DNA of 64,000 nucleotides, from NCBI GenBank assembly GCA_030447505.1, contig JAUJOT010000003.1:186001-250000 (forward strand). The letters are read 5' to 3'. A model generated the notes under the pieces. It made no database searches, was not told where the DNA came from, and saw nothing but the letters and a program-made list of their open reading frames with translations. Made by a program: the position numbers and the translations under genes. Source of the stretch: Solirubrobacteraceae bacterium (GTDB lineage: Bacteria > Actinomycetota > Thermoleophilia > Solirubrobacterales > Solirubrobacteraceae). This document shows positions 15,624 to 23,983 of the stretch, in pieces (the stretch's first letter is position 1; each line of letters begins with the position of its first letter).

Positions 15624-16385
15624 GTGTTCACGCCCGAGCAGCGGTGGACGGTCCGAGAGCTGTTGCTCAAGCGCGCCCAAGAGGACGAGAAGCTCGTCGC
15701 TGCAGCGGTAACGGGTTCGGGTTCGCGCGCTGCCGAGGACCGCTGGTCTGACGTGGACCTCTACTTCGGCGTCGCGGATGGGACCGCTCGCGAGGACGCG
15801 CTCGAGGAGTGGAGCAGCTTCTTGTATCGGGAGCTTGGAGCGCTTCATCACTTCGACCTCGATGCGGGCTACGCGATCTACCGTGCATTCCTGCTGCCCG
15901 GAGGACTTGAGGTCGACATCGCGTTCGCTGCGGCCGACCGCTTCGGTCCGCTGGGACCGCTGTTTCGCCCGGTCTTCGGGACGGTCGTCGAACAGCCGGC
16001 TGCTGGAGCGGGAGGACCGCAGGCAGAGCACCTGATCGGGCTCGCCTGGCACCACGCGCTGCACGCGCAGACGGCGATTGCGCGACGCAAGCCGTGGCAG
16101 GCCGAATACTGGATCAGCGCGATCCGCGACCACGTCGTGACCCTTGGCTGTCTTCGTTCGGGGCTGCCTTCCGTCTACGCCAAGGGTGCAGATGAACTGC
16201 TCCCGTCGATCACGACCCCCCTCGAGGAAGCGCTGGTACGAAGCCTCCGGCCGCAGGAACTGTCGCGCGCCTTGCGTGCCGCGGTCAGCGCACTTCTGCG
16301 CGAGGTGAACGCGGTCGACCCCGATCTGTCGGCGCGGCTGCGACCGGCGCTCAACCGAATCCCAGCCCGTAGAGCCTCTGGCTAG
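15624..16385 (+). CDS. Nucleotidyltransferase-fold protein (aminoglycoside/lincosamide NTase-like)
   Basis: A 253-residue protein of the DNA polymerase beta-type NTase fold. The active-site motif is GSGSRAAEDRWSDVDLYF (about residues 31-48), with the GS and D-x-D metal ligands, and a third carboxylate is likely in EVDIAF. The C-terminal helical region resembles antibiotic nucleotidyltransferases (LinB/ANT-like), which adenylylate drugs, but family members also have unknown substrates. I make no resistance claim. The GTG start is set by TATCCT upstream. The frame stays open back to 15444. Confidence 0.72.
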   Translation: MFTPEQRWTVRELLLKRAQEDEKLVAAAVTGSGSRAAEDRWSDVDLYFGVADGTAREDALEEWSSFLYRELGALHHFDLDAGYAIYRAFLLPGGLEVDIAFAAADRFGPLGPLFRPVFGTVVEQPAAGAGGPQAEHLIGLAWHHALHAQTAIARRKPWQAEYWISAIRDHVVTLGCLRSGLPSVYAKGADELLPSITTPLEEALVRSLRPQELSRALRAAVSALLREVNAVDPDLSARLRPALNRIPARRASG

Positions 16386-16388
16386 AAG

Positions 16389-16416
16389 CAGGCGCCCTCC
16401 GTCGCCGCTGCGCCTG
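16389..16416 (+). terminator. Stem-loop after the nucleotidyltransferase gene
   Basis: CAGGCGC (16389-16395) pairs perfectly with GCGCCTG (16410-16416) over a 14-nt loop, 4 bp after the stop codon. There is no U-tract. Confidence 0.4.
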
Positions 16417-16465
16417 AAACGGCGCCGGCGATCGCCGAATGCGGGCCGAGCCCGATGCGCGGCAG

Positions 16466-16471
16466 TAGCGT
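16466..16471 (+). promoter_or_regulatory. TAGCGT -10 element of ccmA
   Basis: TAGCGT ends 7 nt before the GTG at 16479. It suggests ccmA starts at that GTG, leaderless, and not at the ATG at 16455. Confidence 0.5.
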
Positions 16472-16478
16472 CTTCGCC

Positions 16479-17168
16479 GTGCCAGACCCAGTCCCCGCCC
16501 TCGCGCTGCGCGGCGCCGGGCGCCGCTACGGCGAGCGCGCCGCGCTGCGTGACCTCACACTCGAGCTCGAGGCGGGCCGCACGCTCGTCGTCTTCGGGCC
16601 CAACGGCGCCGGCAAGACGACGCTGCTGCGGATGCTCGCGACGCTGCTGCGCCCGCACGCCGGCGAGGTCAGCGTGCTCGGCCACCAGCTGCCCGACGAG
16701 GGCTACGCGGTGCGCGGGCGGGTCGGCTTCCTCGGCCACGAGGCGCTGCTGTACCGCGAGCTGAGCGGCCGCGAGAACCTGCGCTTCCACGCGCGGCTGC
16801 ACCGCGTCGGCGTGCAGCGAGTCGACGAGGTGCTCGACGCCGTCGGCATGACGGCACGCTGCGGCGACCCCGTCGCGGAGCTGTCGCGCGGGATGGTCCA
16901 GCGCCTGGCGATCGCGCGCGCGGTGCTGCACGAGCCCGACCTGCTGCTGCTCGACGAGCCGCTCGCCAACCTCGATCCCGCCGCCGCGGCCCAGGTCGCG
17001 CCGCTGATCGGCGCAGGCAGCGGGCGCACGCGCGTCGTCACGAGCCACGACCCGGCGGGCGGGCTGCGGGGCGCCGACCTCGCGCTCGGGCTGAAGGGCG
17101 GGCGCGTCGCGCTGCTCGCGCCCGCGGCAGAGGTCGACCCCGGCCAGATCGCGGAGCTCTACCGATGA
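16479..17168 (+). CDS. ccmA: Heme exporter ABC ATPase
   Basis: A 229-residue ATPase that with CcmB and CcmC forms the cytochrome c maturation ABC machinery releasing heme onto CcmE. Walker A is GPNGAGKTT (about 40-48), the signature LSRGMVQR replaces LSGGQ in the CcmA manner, Walker B is LLLLDEPLANLD, and the switch His is in VVTSHD. The start is the GTG at 16479 (leaderless). Its last codons overlap the ATG of ccmB (ATGA). It is the first gene of a run to 22596. Confidence 0.88.
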   Translation: MPDPVPALALRGAGRRYGERAALRDLTLELEAGRTLVVFGPNGAGKTTLLRMLATLLRPHAGEVSVLGHQLPDEGYAVRGRVGFLGHEALLYRELSGRENLRFHARLHRVGVQRVDEVLDAVGMTARCGDPVAELSRGMVQRLAIARAVLHEPDLLLLDEPLANLDPAAAAQVAPLIGAGSGRTRVVTSHDPAGGLRGADLALGLKGGRVALLAPAAEVDPGQIAELYR

Positions 17169-17839
17169 GGTCGACGGTCGCCGCGCTGCTGAGCAAGGAG
17201 CTCACGCTGGAATGGCGCACGCGCGAGTCGGTCCCCGCGATGGTGCTCTTCAGCATCGCGACGTACGTCGTCTTTCACTTCGGTCTGGATCGCGACCGCG
17301 TGACCGGCGACCTCGCCTCGGGCGTGCTCTGGGTGACGCTGCTCTTCGCCGCGATCCTCGGCGTCAACCGCCTGTTCGTCGCCGAGTACGAGCAGGGCGG
17401 CTTCGACGGCTTCCTGCTCGCGCCGGTCGACCGCACGGCGCTGCTCGTGGCAAAGGCGCTGACGCTCTTTCTGTTCCTCTGCATCGTCGAGGTCGTCGCC
17501 GTGCCGGCGTTCGCGCTGCTGCTGCTCGGCCCGCCGCTGACGCAGGCGCTGCCCGAGCTCGTGCTCGTGCTGCTGCTCGCCAACGCCGGGATCGCGGTAC
17601 TCGGGACGCTCGTCGCGGGCCTGGCGATCCAGACGCGGGCGCGCGACCTGATCGTGCCGCTGATCGCGCTGCCGCTGCTCGTGCCGGTCCTGCTCGCCGC
17701 CGCGCGCTGCGCCACGCCGCTGCTTCAGGACGGTGGCGCAGGCGCGCTCCCGGCTGACTGGCTGGCGATCCTCGCCATCTATGATCTGTTGTTCGCGCTG
17801 ATCGCCTACGCGGTCTTCGACTTCCTCCTGGAGGACTGA
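17165..17839 (+). CDS. ccmB: Heme exporter permease CcmB
   Basis: A 224-residue membrane protein with about six hydrophobic segments. VLFSIATYVVFHFGLDRD and SGVLWVTLLFAAILGVNRLF near the N-terminus, and LIVPLIALPLLVPVLLAAA are typical CcmB segments. It pairs with CcmA in the heme-handling ABC complex of System I cytochrome c maturation. ATGA overlap with ccmA shows translational coupling. Confidence 0.88.
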   Translation: MRSTVAALLSKELTLEWRTRESVPAMVLFSIATYVVFHFGLDRDRVTGDLASGVLWVTLLFAAILGVNRLFVAEYEQGGFDGFLLAPVDRTALLVAKALTLFLFLCIVEVVAVPAFALLLLGPPLTQALPELVLVLLLANAGIAVLGTLVAGLAIQTRARDLIVPLIALPLLVPVLLAAARCATPLLQDGGAGALPADWLAILAIYDLLFALIAYAVFDFLLED

Positions 17840-17845
17840 CCCATC
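17830..17845 (+). promoter_or_regulatory. Shine-Dalgarno GGAGGA positioned for an ATC start of ccmC
   Basis: GGAGGA (17830-17835) spans the ccmB end and is ideally spaced (7 nt) from ATC at 17843. No ATG, GTG or TTG lies in range; the nearest, the GTG at 17891, is 55 nt away. Confidence 0.5.
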
Positions 17846-18571
17846 CTGTACGGCAAGGGCCTGCGCGCCCTCTCAATCGCCACCCCCCTGGTGCTGACGA
17901 TCGCCTTTGCGCTCGTCTTCTTCTACGCCCCGAACGACGCCGACCAGGGCTTCATCTTCAAGATCTTCTACGTCCACGTCCCGATGGCGATCGTCGCGCT
18001 GTTCGGCTTCGTCGCCGGCGCCGTCTTCGCCGCGCTGCACCTGCGCTCGCAGGACTCCAAATGGGACATGCGCTCCTACGTGACGATCCACATCTCGGTG
18101 ATCCTCGCCGTCGGCGTGCTCGTCACCGGCTCGATCTGGGCACGCGCCTCGTGGGGGCACTGGTGGATCTGGGACGAGCCGATGCTCGTCTCGTTTTTGA
18201 TCGTCTTCCTGCTCTACGCGACCTACTGGCCGCTTCGCTTCTCGATCGAGGACAAGGAGAAGCAGAGCCGCTACGCGTCGGTCTTCGCGATCGTCGCGGG
18301 CGCGTTCGTGCCGCTGAACTTCGCCGCCGTCCGGATGGCCGAGAGCTTCACCCATCCGCAGACCGCGACGACGACGACGAGCGCCCCGCCGAGCGTGACG
18401 CTCACGTTCCTCGTCGCGCTCGCCGGCATGACGCTGCTGTTCATCACGCTGTGCAAGTACGAGATGGCCTCGAAGCACGCGACCTTCCGCCTGCGCGCCC
18501 TGCGCCGCCGGCTCGCCGGCGACGAGGACGAGCTCGCCCTGAACGGCCGCAGCGCGGCGCCCCAGCTCTGA
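17843..18571 (+). CDS. ccmC: Heme exporter protein CcmC, with a non-standard start
   Basis: A 242-residue membrane protein of the CcmC/heme-handling family. Visible are the conserved WDEPMLVSFLIVFLLY (the WWxWD motif region, here HWWIWDEP) and periplasmic histidines (YVHVP, HISV). It presents heme to CcmE. The frame is open from just after the ccmB stop, yet the first canonical start is the GTG at 17891, which would cut off ILYGKGLRALSIATPL. GGAGGA (17830-17835) lies 7 nt before an ATC at 17843 and 10 nt before a CTG at 17846. I place the start at the ATC; GTG 17891 is the conservative alternative. Confidence 0.85.
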   Translation: MLYGKGLRALSIATPLVLTIAFALVFFYAPNDADQGFIFKIFYVHVPMAIVALFGFVAGAVFAALHLRSQDSKWDMRSYVTIHISVILAVGVLVTGSIWARASWGHWWIWDEPMLVSFLIVFLLYATYWPLRFSIEDKEKQSRYASVFAIVAGAFVPLNFAAVRMAESFTHPQTATTTTSAPPSVTLTFLVALAGMTLLFITLCKYEMASKHATFRLRALRRRLAGDEDELALNGRSAAPQL

Positions 18572-18572
18572 G

Positions 18573-18776
18573 ATGCCCGCGCTCCCGCTCGACGCGGCCG
18601 GAAAGTACGTCGCCGCGGCGTATCTGGCGTTCCTCGCGCTGCTCTTGATCTACGTGGCGATCATGGCGTCCAAGCTCAGCCGGATCGAACGCGAGGTCGT
18701 CGAGCTCGCCGAGCTCGTCGAGGGCCAGCAGGACGACGCGGGGCACAGGACGCGCCAGAAGGAGCGCGTCGGATGA
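18573..18776 (+). CDS. CcmD-like single-pass membrane protein
   Basis: A 67-residue protein with one transmembrane segment (YVAAAYLAFLALLLIYVAIM, residues 12-31) followed by a short charged helix (SKLSRIEREVVELAELVEGQ). CcmD proteins are small, poorly conserved, single-pass and hold the CcmABC-CcmE complex together. The position right after ccmC supports the call. Its stop overlaps the hemA start as ATGA. Confidence 0.7.
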   Translation: MPALPLDAAGKYVAAAYLAFLALLLIYVAIMASKLSRIEREVVELAELVEGQQDDAGHRTRQKERVG

Positions 18777-20125
18777 CCGCAGAGCTGATCACGCTCGGGA
18801 TCTCGCACAAGACCGCGTCAGTCCAGCTGCGCGAGCGCCTGGCGCTGACGCAGAGCGCCGTCGCCGGCTTCCTGCAGGAGGTCGCCGACCACCCCGAGGT
18901 GCACGAGGCGGTCGTCATCTCGACCTGCAACCGCACCGAGCTGACGCTCGTCGTCGGCGATCCCGTCGCGGCCGAGAGCGCCGCGCTCGGGATCCTCGCC
19001 CAGCGCGCCCATCTGCGTCCGACGGAGCTCGCCGAGCGGATCTACTCGCCGCGCAACTGCGACGCCGCGCGCCAGCTCTTCCGCGTCTGCGCCGGGCTCG
19101 AGTCGATGATCGTCGGCGAGGCGGAGATCCAGGGACAGGTCAAGCGCGCCTACGAGATCGCGCTCGCCGCGGGCACGACCGGGCCGCTGACGAACCGCCT
19201 CTTCACCGCCGCGCTGCAGGCCGGCAAGCGGGCGCGCACGGAGACCTCGATCGGCCTCGGCCGGGCCTCGATCTCCTCGACCGCGGTCGAGCTCGCGCGC
19301 GACGTGCTCGACGACAAGGTCGAGCCGCGCGTCGTGATCATCGGCGCGGGCGCGACGAGCGAGCTGACCGCCCGCGCGCTCGCCGACCACGGCGTCTCGA
19401 CGATCTTCGTCGCCAACCGCCACGCCGACCGCGCGCGCTCGCTGGCCGACCGCTTCGGCGGCCACGTGGTCGCGCTCGACGACCTGCCCGAGCAGCTCGT
19501 GCGCGCCGACATCGTCGTCGCCTCGACCGCCTCACCGCACCCGATCGTCGGCGTCGAGGAGCTCGAGCTCGTCATGCGCGCGCGCCAGCAGCGGCCGCTG
19601 CTGCTCGTCGACATCGCCGTCCCGCGCGACATCGATCCCGCCTGCGCCGACCTGCCCGGCGTGACGCTCTACGACATGGACGACCTGCAGGCGCGCGTCG
19701 CGCACACCGTGCTGGTGCGCGAGGCCGAGGCGCTGCGTGCGGAGGCGATCGTCGAGGAGGAGATCTCGCGCTTCGCCGAATGGCTCGGCACGCTCGCCGT
19801 GCAGCCGACGATCCGCGCGCTGCGCGAGCACGGCGACGCGATCGTCGAGCAGGTGCTGGCCGAGAACGCCAAGCGCTGGGAGCGCGCGTCGGAGCGTGAC
19901 ATCGCGCGCGCCGAGGCGATCGCGCGATCGGTGATGAACCGCCTGCTGCACGAGCCGACGCTGCGGCTGCGCACGATGAGCGAGGCCCGCTCGCACGGCC
20001 GCCTGCAGATCATGCGCGAGCTGTTCGGGCTGGAGGGCGCGCCGGACGCGCCCGAGGCCGTCGACAGCGCCGACGGCGAGCGCGACAACGTGCGCTCGCT
20101 GCCGCGGCGCGTGTCGTCGCAGTAG
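18773..20125 (+). CDS. hemA: Glutamyl-tRNA reductase
   Basis: A 450-residue enzyme reducing Glu-tRNA to glutamate-1-semialdehyde, the first step of C5 heme synthesis. Visible are GISHKTASVQLRERLA, the catalytic Cys52 in VVISTCNRTELT, the substrate segment CAGLESMIVGEAEIQGQVK, the NADPH-binding VVIIGAGATSELTARALADHG, and the C-terminal dimerisation helices. ATGA overlap with the CcmD-like gene couples heme supply to cytochrome c maturation. Usual family length is about 420-460. Confidence 0.95.
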   Translation: MTAELITLGISHKTASVQLRERLALTQSAVAGFLQEVADHPEVHEAVVISTCNRTELTLVVGDPVAAESAALGILAQRAHLRPTELAERIYSPRNCDAARQLFRVCAGLESMIVGEAEIQGQVKRAYEIALAAGTTGPLTNRLFTAALQAGKRARTETSIGLGRASISSTAVELARDVLDDKVEPRVVIIGAGATSELTARALADHGVSTIFVANRHADRARSLADRFGGHVVALDDLPEQLVRADIVVASTASPHPIVGVEELELVMRARQQRPLLLVDIAVPRDIDPACADLPGVTLYDMDDLQARVAHTVLVREAEALRAEAIVEEEISRFAEWLGTLAVQPTIRALREHGDAIVEQVLAENAKRWERASERDIARAEAIARSVMNRLLHEPTLRLRTMSEARSHGRLQIMRELFGLEGAPDAPEAVDSADGERDNVRSLPRRVSSQ

Positions 20126-20189
20126 GGTCACGGGCTCGCGTGGGGTTTCTCGTGCCGCTTGGCGCGGACGGTGAAGAGAGGGTTCGCAG

Positions 20190-21077
20190 GTGAAGATCGG
20201 GACGCGCGGAAGTGCGCTCGCGCTGGCGCAGGCCGGCACGGTCGCCGCGCTGCTCGGCCCCGACGCCGAGCTCGTGACGGTGACGACGAGCGGCGATCGA
20301 GATGCCTCCGGCGCAAGCAACCAGGACAAGGAGCGCTGGGTCAAGGAGCTCGAGCTCGCGCTGCTCGCCGGCGACATCGATCTTGCGGTGCACAGCGCCA
20401 AGGACGTGCCGAGCGTGCTGCCCGCGGGCCTCGAGCTCGTCGGGTCGCCGCCGCGCGCGGACCCGTTCGATGCTCTGGTCGGCGCCGGCGCGCTTGCGCA
20501 GCTCGCGCCGGGCGCGCGCGTCGGGACGGCGTCGCTGCGGCGCGCGTCGCAGCTGCTGGCGCTGCGCGAGGACCTTCAGGTCGTCGTCGTGCACGGCAAC
20601 GTCGACACGCGCCTGCGCCGGCTGCACGACGGCGAGCTCGACGCGCTCGTGCTCGCTGCCGCGGGGCTCGTGCGGCTCGGGCGGGCGGAGGAGATCGGCT
20701 GCGTACTGCGCGAGCTCGTGCCGGCGCCCGGCCAGGGGACGCTCGTGCTGGAGGCGCGCGTCGGCGACGACGCCGCCGCTGCTGCCGTGCGCGCGATCAC
20801 CGACGTCCCGACCTGGGACGCGCTGCGCGCCGAGCGCGCGCTCGTGAGGCGCCTGGACGCGAGCTGCAACACGCCGCTCGGCGCGCACGCGACGCCCGGC
20901 CCCGACGGGATCGTGCTGCGCACGTTCGCCGGCCTGCCCGACGGCTCGTCCTGGTTGCGCGACGAGGCGCCGCCGGCGGCGACGCCCGACGAGGCGGGAA
21001 CGCTGGCCGCGGAGCGCCTGCTGGCGGCGGGCGGCGGCGAGCTGCTTGCGCGCGCCGAGGAGCTCGCGCGGTCGTAG
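20190..21077 (+). CDS. hemC: Porphobilinogen deaminase (hydroxymethylbilane synthase)
   Basis: A 295-residue enzyme that joins four porphobilinogens into hydroxymethylbilane. Motifs are GTRGSALALAQA (4-15), HSAKDVPS (68-75), GTASLRRASQL and HGNVDTRL. The dipyrromethane-anchoring Cys226 lies in RRLDASCNTPLGAH. The start is a GTG at 20190. It lies 64 bp after hemA and 55 bp before cobA-hemD, in the same operon. Confidence 0.94.
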   Translation: MKIGTRGSALALAQAGTVAALLGPDAELVTVTTSGDRDASGASNQDKERWVKELELALLAGDIDLAVHSAKDVPSVLPAGLELVGSPPRADPFDALVGAGALAQLAPGARVGTASLRRASQLLALREDLQVVVVHGNVDTRLRRLHDGELDALVLAAAGLVRLGRAEEIGCVLRELVPAPGQGTLVLEARVGDDAAAAAVRAITDVPTWDALRAERALVRRLDASCNTPLGAHATPGPDGIVLRTFAGLPDGSSWLRDEAPPAATPDEAGTLAAERLLAAGGGELLARAEELARS

Positions 21078-21132
21078 CGAGGCAGGCGATGAGCGCCGGC
21101 GAGCACCTCCCTTCGAGCACCTGCGCGTCGTC

Positions 21133-22596
21133 GTGACCGTCCACCTCGTCGGCGCCGGACCGGGCGACGCGGGGCTCATGACGGTCCGCGCGCTCGAGCT
21201 GATCGCGCGCGCCGACGTGATCCTCTATGACCGGCTGATCCCTGACGGCGCGCTCGACGGCGCCCGCGACGACGCCCTGCTGATCGACGTCGGCAAGGTC
21301 GGAGGCGGCGCGCAGATTCCTCAGCAGGCCACGAACAGGCTGCTGCTCGAGCACGGGCGCGGCGGCGGCGAGGTCGTGCGGCTGAAGGGCGGGGACCCGT
21401 TCGTCTTCGGTCGCGGCGGCGAGGAGGCGCAGCTGTTGCGCCGCGCCGGCATCGACGTCTCCGTGGTGCCCGGCGTGACCGCGGGCGTCGCGGCAGCGGC
21501 GTACGCCGGGATCCCCGTCACGCAGCGCGGGATGGCTGCGGCGGTCGCCTTCGTCACCGGCCATGAGGACCCCGAGAAGGACGAGACGCAGGTCGACTGG
21601 CGCGCGCTCGCCGCCTTCCCGGGCACGCTCGTGTTCTACATGGGCGTGCGCCGGCTCGACCGCATCGCGGCGCAGCTCGTCGCGGGCGGCAGGCCCGCGA
21701 GCGAACCGGCGGCGATCATCGAGCGCGGCACCTTCGCCGACCAGCGCACCGTGAGCGGCACGCTCGCCGAGATCGCCGCACGCGCCGGCGACGCGGGCGT
21801 GCGAGCGCCGGCGATCACGGTCGTCGGGCCGGTCGCAGCACTGCATGACGAGCTCGCCTGGTTTCACGCCGGCCCGCTTGCCGGGCGCAGCGTCGTCGTC
21901 ACCCGGGCGCGCGCGCAGTCGAGCGCACTGGCCGGGCGGTTGCGCGCGCTGGGCGCACGCGTCGTCGAGGCGCCGGCGATCCGGATCGAGCCGCTCGAGA
22001 CGCGGCTGCCGGAGCTCGCCGGCTTCGACCTCCTGTGCGTCACGAGCCCGAACGGCGCCCGCCTGCTGCTCGAAACAGCGCGTGACGCGCGCGCACTCGC
22101 GGGGCCGGCGATCGCCGCGATCGGTCCGGGCACGGCGGACGCGCTGCGCGCGGGCGGGATCGAGGCCGACATCGTGCCGCCGCGCGCGGTCGCCGAGTCG
22201 CTCGTCGACGCGCTCGCCGAGCGCGCGATCGCGCGCGCCCTGATCGCGCGCGCCGAGCAGGCTCGCGACGTCCTGCCCGAGGCGCTGCGCGAGCGCGGCG
22301 TCGACGTCGAGATCCTGCCCCTGTACCGCACCGTGCCCGAGTCGCTGGACGCGGCGGCGCGCGAGGCCGCCCTGGCGGCCGACTACGTCACGTTCACGTC
22401 GGCCTCGTCCGTACGCTTCTACGTCGGCGCCGCGGGGGCGCCCGCCGACGGCCAGCGGATCGTCTCGATCGGACCGATCACGAGCGATGCGCTGCGCGAG
22501 CACGGGCTCGAGCCGCACGTCGAGGCGCAGGAGCACACGCCGGACGGACTCCTCGCAGCCCTGCTGGCGGACGTCGCGCCGGGCCAGCTCTTCTGA
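21133..22596 (+). CDS. cobA-hemD: Fused uroporphyrinogen-III C-methyltransferase / uroporphyrinogen-III synthase
   Basis: A 487-residue bifunctional protein. Residues 1 to about 245 are SUMT/CobA (VHLVGAGPGDAGLMTVRALE, VVRLKGGDPFVFGRGGEEA, VVPGVTAGVAAAAYAGIPVT); about 255-487 are HemD (SVVVTRARAQSSALAGRLRA, VTFTSASSVRFYV). HemD closes hydroxymethylbilane to uroporphyrinogen III; CobA methylates it toward siroheme or B12. The fusion is common in Gram-positives. The start is the GTG at 21133. A 15-codon ORF at 21089 ends on it as GTGA. Confidence 0.93.
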   Translation: MTVHLVGAGPGDAGLMTVRALELIARADVILYDRLIPDGALDGARDDALLIDVGKVGGGAQIPQQATNRLLLEHGRGGGEVVRLKGGDPFVFGRGGEEAQLLRRAGIDVSVVPGVTAGVAAAAYAGIPVTQRGMAAAVAFVTGHEDPEKDETQVDWRALAAFPGTLVFYMGVRRLDRIAAQLVAGGRPASEPAAIIERGTFADQRTVSGTLAEIAARAGDAGVRAPAITVVGPVAALHDELAWFHAGPLAGRSVVVTRARAQSSALAGRLRALGARVVEAPAIRIEPLETRLPELAGFDLLCVTSPNGARLLLETARDARALAGPAIAAIGPGTADALRAGGIEADIVPPRAVAESLVDALAERAIARALIARAEQARDVLPEALRERGVDVEILPLYRTVPESLDAAAREAALAADYVTFTSASSVRFYVGAAGAPADGQRIVSIGPITSDALREHGLEPHVEAQEHTPDGLLAALLADVAPGQLF

Positions 22597-22617
22597 CGCG
22601 GCGGGCCTCAGCCAGGC

Positions 22618-22767
22618 TCAGCCCGCGGTGTCGATGTCGCCCTCCGGGAAGCCCGGCAGCTCGCGGTCGACCTCGTCGTCCTCGTCGCCGGGGATCCCGA
22701 GCGGAAGGTCCTCGTCCTGCTGCTCGTCGGGAAGCCCGCTCGGCGGCTCGCTGTCGTCGCGGCTCAC
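22618..22767 (-). CDS. Small acidic protein, 49 residues
   Basis: A short gene starting with the GTG at 22765-22767, overlapping the stop of the upstream gene as GTGA. It encodes MSRDDSEPPSGLPDEQQDED followed by an equally acidic, proline/glycine-rich tail to GDIDTAG. It is probably disordered. Third codon positions are almost all G or C, which supports coding. No domain is recognised. Its stop is 21 bp from the convergent cobA-hemD stop. Confidence 0.6.
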   Translation of the reverse strand: MSRDDSEPPSGLPDEQQDEDLPLGIPGDEDDEVDRELPGFPEGDIDTAG

Positions 22768-23138
22768 GGCGCCACCCCGGCCTCCTGCAGCCAGTCCCTG
22801 ATCTCCTCGGGCGGGTTGTCGCCGTACTCCGCGCGGGCGGCGAGGCGCAGCAGGTCGTCGTCGTCATCGTCGATCTCGTCGCGCCGGAAGGCGAGGTAGG
22901 TTGCGACGGCGGCGGTCATCTCGACGCCCGCCGCGGGCATCGTTCCGCGCACCCGCTGGGCGCTCTCGAAGAACGTGCGGTCGCGCTCGGCGAGCGCCGT
23001 GACGGGCTCGTCGCGGTCCTCGAAGGCAAGCAGGAAGTCCGCGATCAGCTCGTCGGCGTCATCGGGGTCGCAGGCCGCGACCGCGCGATGGACGACGTCG
23101 GCGACGCTCGGTGTCTCGGCGTGTGATCCTTGGCGCAT
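22764..23138 (-). CDS. Conserved hypothetical acidic protein
   Basis: A 124-residue soluble, helical, acidic protein (CDPDDADELIADFLLAFEDR; EIDDDDDDLLRLAARAEYGD). I do not recognise a family. The strong coding bias and the coupled small gene downstream suggest a two-gene unit. It is divergent from the SAM hydroxide adenosyltransferase with 44 bp between starts, so their promoters must overlap. Confidence 0.65.
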   Translation of the reverse strand: MRQGSHAETPSVADVVHRAVAACDPDDADELIADFLLAFEDRDEPVTALAERDRTFFESAQRVRGTMPAAGVEMTAAVATYLAFRRDEIDDDDDDLLRLAARAEYGDNPPEEIRDWLQEAGVAP

Positions 23139-23166
23139 GGCGACCGGCTACCCGGACGGCGCGCCA

Positions 23167-23172
23167 TACACT
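23167..23172 (+). promoter_or_regulatory. TACACT -10 element of the SAM hydroxide adenosyltransferase gene
   Basis: TACACT ends 10 nt before the ATG at 23183; no Shine-Dalgarno sequence is seen. Confidence 0.45.
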
Positions 23173-23182
23173 CGACGCGGGC

Positions 23183-23983
23183 ATGGCGGTCGTGACGTTC
23201 CTCAGCGACTACGGGCTCGACGACGACTTCGTCGGCGTCTGCCACGGCGTCATCGCGCGGATCGCGCCGCAGGCGCGCGTCATCGACGTCACGCACGGGA
23301 TCGCCCGCCACGACGTGCGCGCCGGCGCGCTCGTGCTGGAGCGCGCGCTGGGGTACATGCCGGCGGGGGTGCACCTCGCCGTCGTCGACCCCGAGGTCGG
23401 CGGCGCACGCCGCGCGGTGGCGCTGCGCTGCGCGCAGGAGGAGCGGTTGCTCGTCGGACCCGACAACGGGCTGCTGTCGCTCGCCGCCAAGCGCTTCGGC
23501 GGCGTCGTCGAAGCGGTCGAGATCGGCCGCTCGCCGCTGCGTCTCGAGCCCGTCTCGGCGTCGTTTCACGGCCGCGACGTGTTCGCGCCCGTCGCCGCGC
23601 ACCTCGCCGCGGGCACGATCGCGCTCGCCGCGGGCGGCGCGCGGCTGGACCCGGGCGAGCTCGTGCAGCTCGTGCTGCCGCGCGCGCGGGCGACGGACGC
23701 CGGGCTCGTCGCGCACGTGCTGCACGCCGACCGCTACGGCAACGTGGTGCTCGACGCCGGTCGCGCCGACCTCGCCGCCGCCGGCCTGCGGTTCGCGCGC
23801 GCGCTCACGGTCAACGGCCGGCGGGCGCTCTTTGCGACGACGTTCGCCGACGTCGCGGCCGGCGAGCTCGTGCTCTACGAGGACGGCTACCGCGTCCTGT
23901 CGCTCGCCGTCAACCGCGGCTCGGCGCTCGACGCGCTCGGCCTCGAGGTCGACGACGAGATCGTGATCGCGACCGCGTCGTGA
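23183..23983 (+). CDS. SAM hydroxide adenosyltransferase (DUF62 family)
   Basis: A 266-residue protein of the DUF62 / SAM hydroxide adenosyltransferase family, which hydrolyses S-adenosylmethionine to adenosine and methionine. Relatives are the fluorinase and chlorinase. Visible signatures are TFLSDYGLDDDFVGVCHGVI (residues 5-24), DVTHGIARHDVRAGA, VVDPEVGGARR, GPDNGLLS and SFHGRDVFAPVAAHLA. The Asp-Arg-His hydroxide-adenosyltransferase signature fits SAM hydrolysis better than halogenation. The stop overlaps the birA start (GTGA). The physiological role of the family is unsettled. Confidence 0.88.
   Translation: MAVVTFLSDYGLDDDFVGVCHGVIARIAPQARVIDVTHGIARHDVRAGALVLERALGYMPAGVHLAVVDPEVGGARRAVALRCAQEERLLVGPDNGLLSLAAKRFGGVVEAVEIGRSPLRLEPVSASFHGRDVFAPVAAHLAAGTIALAAGGARLDPGELVQLVLPRARATDAGLVAHVLHADRYGNVVLDAGRADLAAAGLRFARALTVNGRRALFATTFADVAAGELVLYEDGYRVLSLAVNRGSALDALGLEVDDEIVIATAS

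Noticed and set aside
15624-16385. Calling the nucleotidyltransferase an antibiotic resistance gene
   Set aside because: The fold allows it, but no substrate-specific residues are visible.
21089-21136. A 15-codon leader peptide before cobA-hemD
   Set aside because: It overlaps the GTG start as GTGA, but its sequence is unremarkable and there is no attenuator-like structure.
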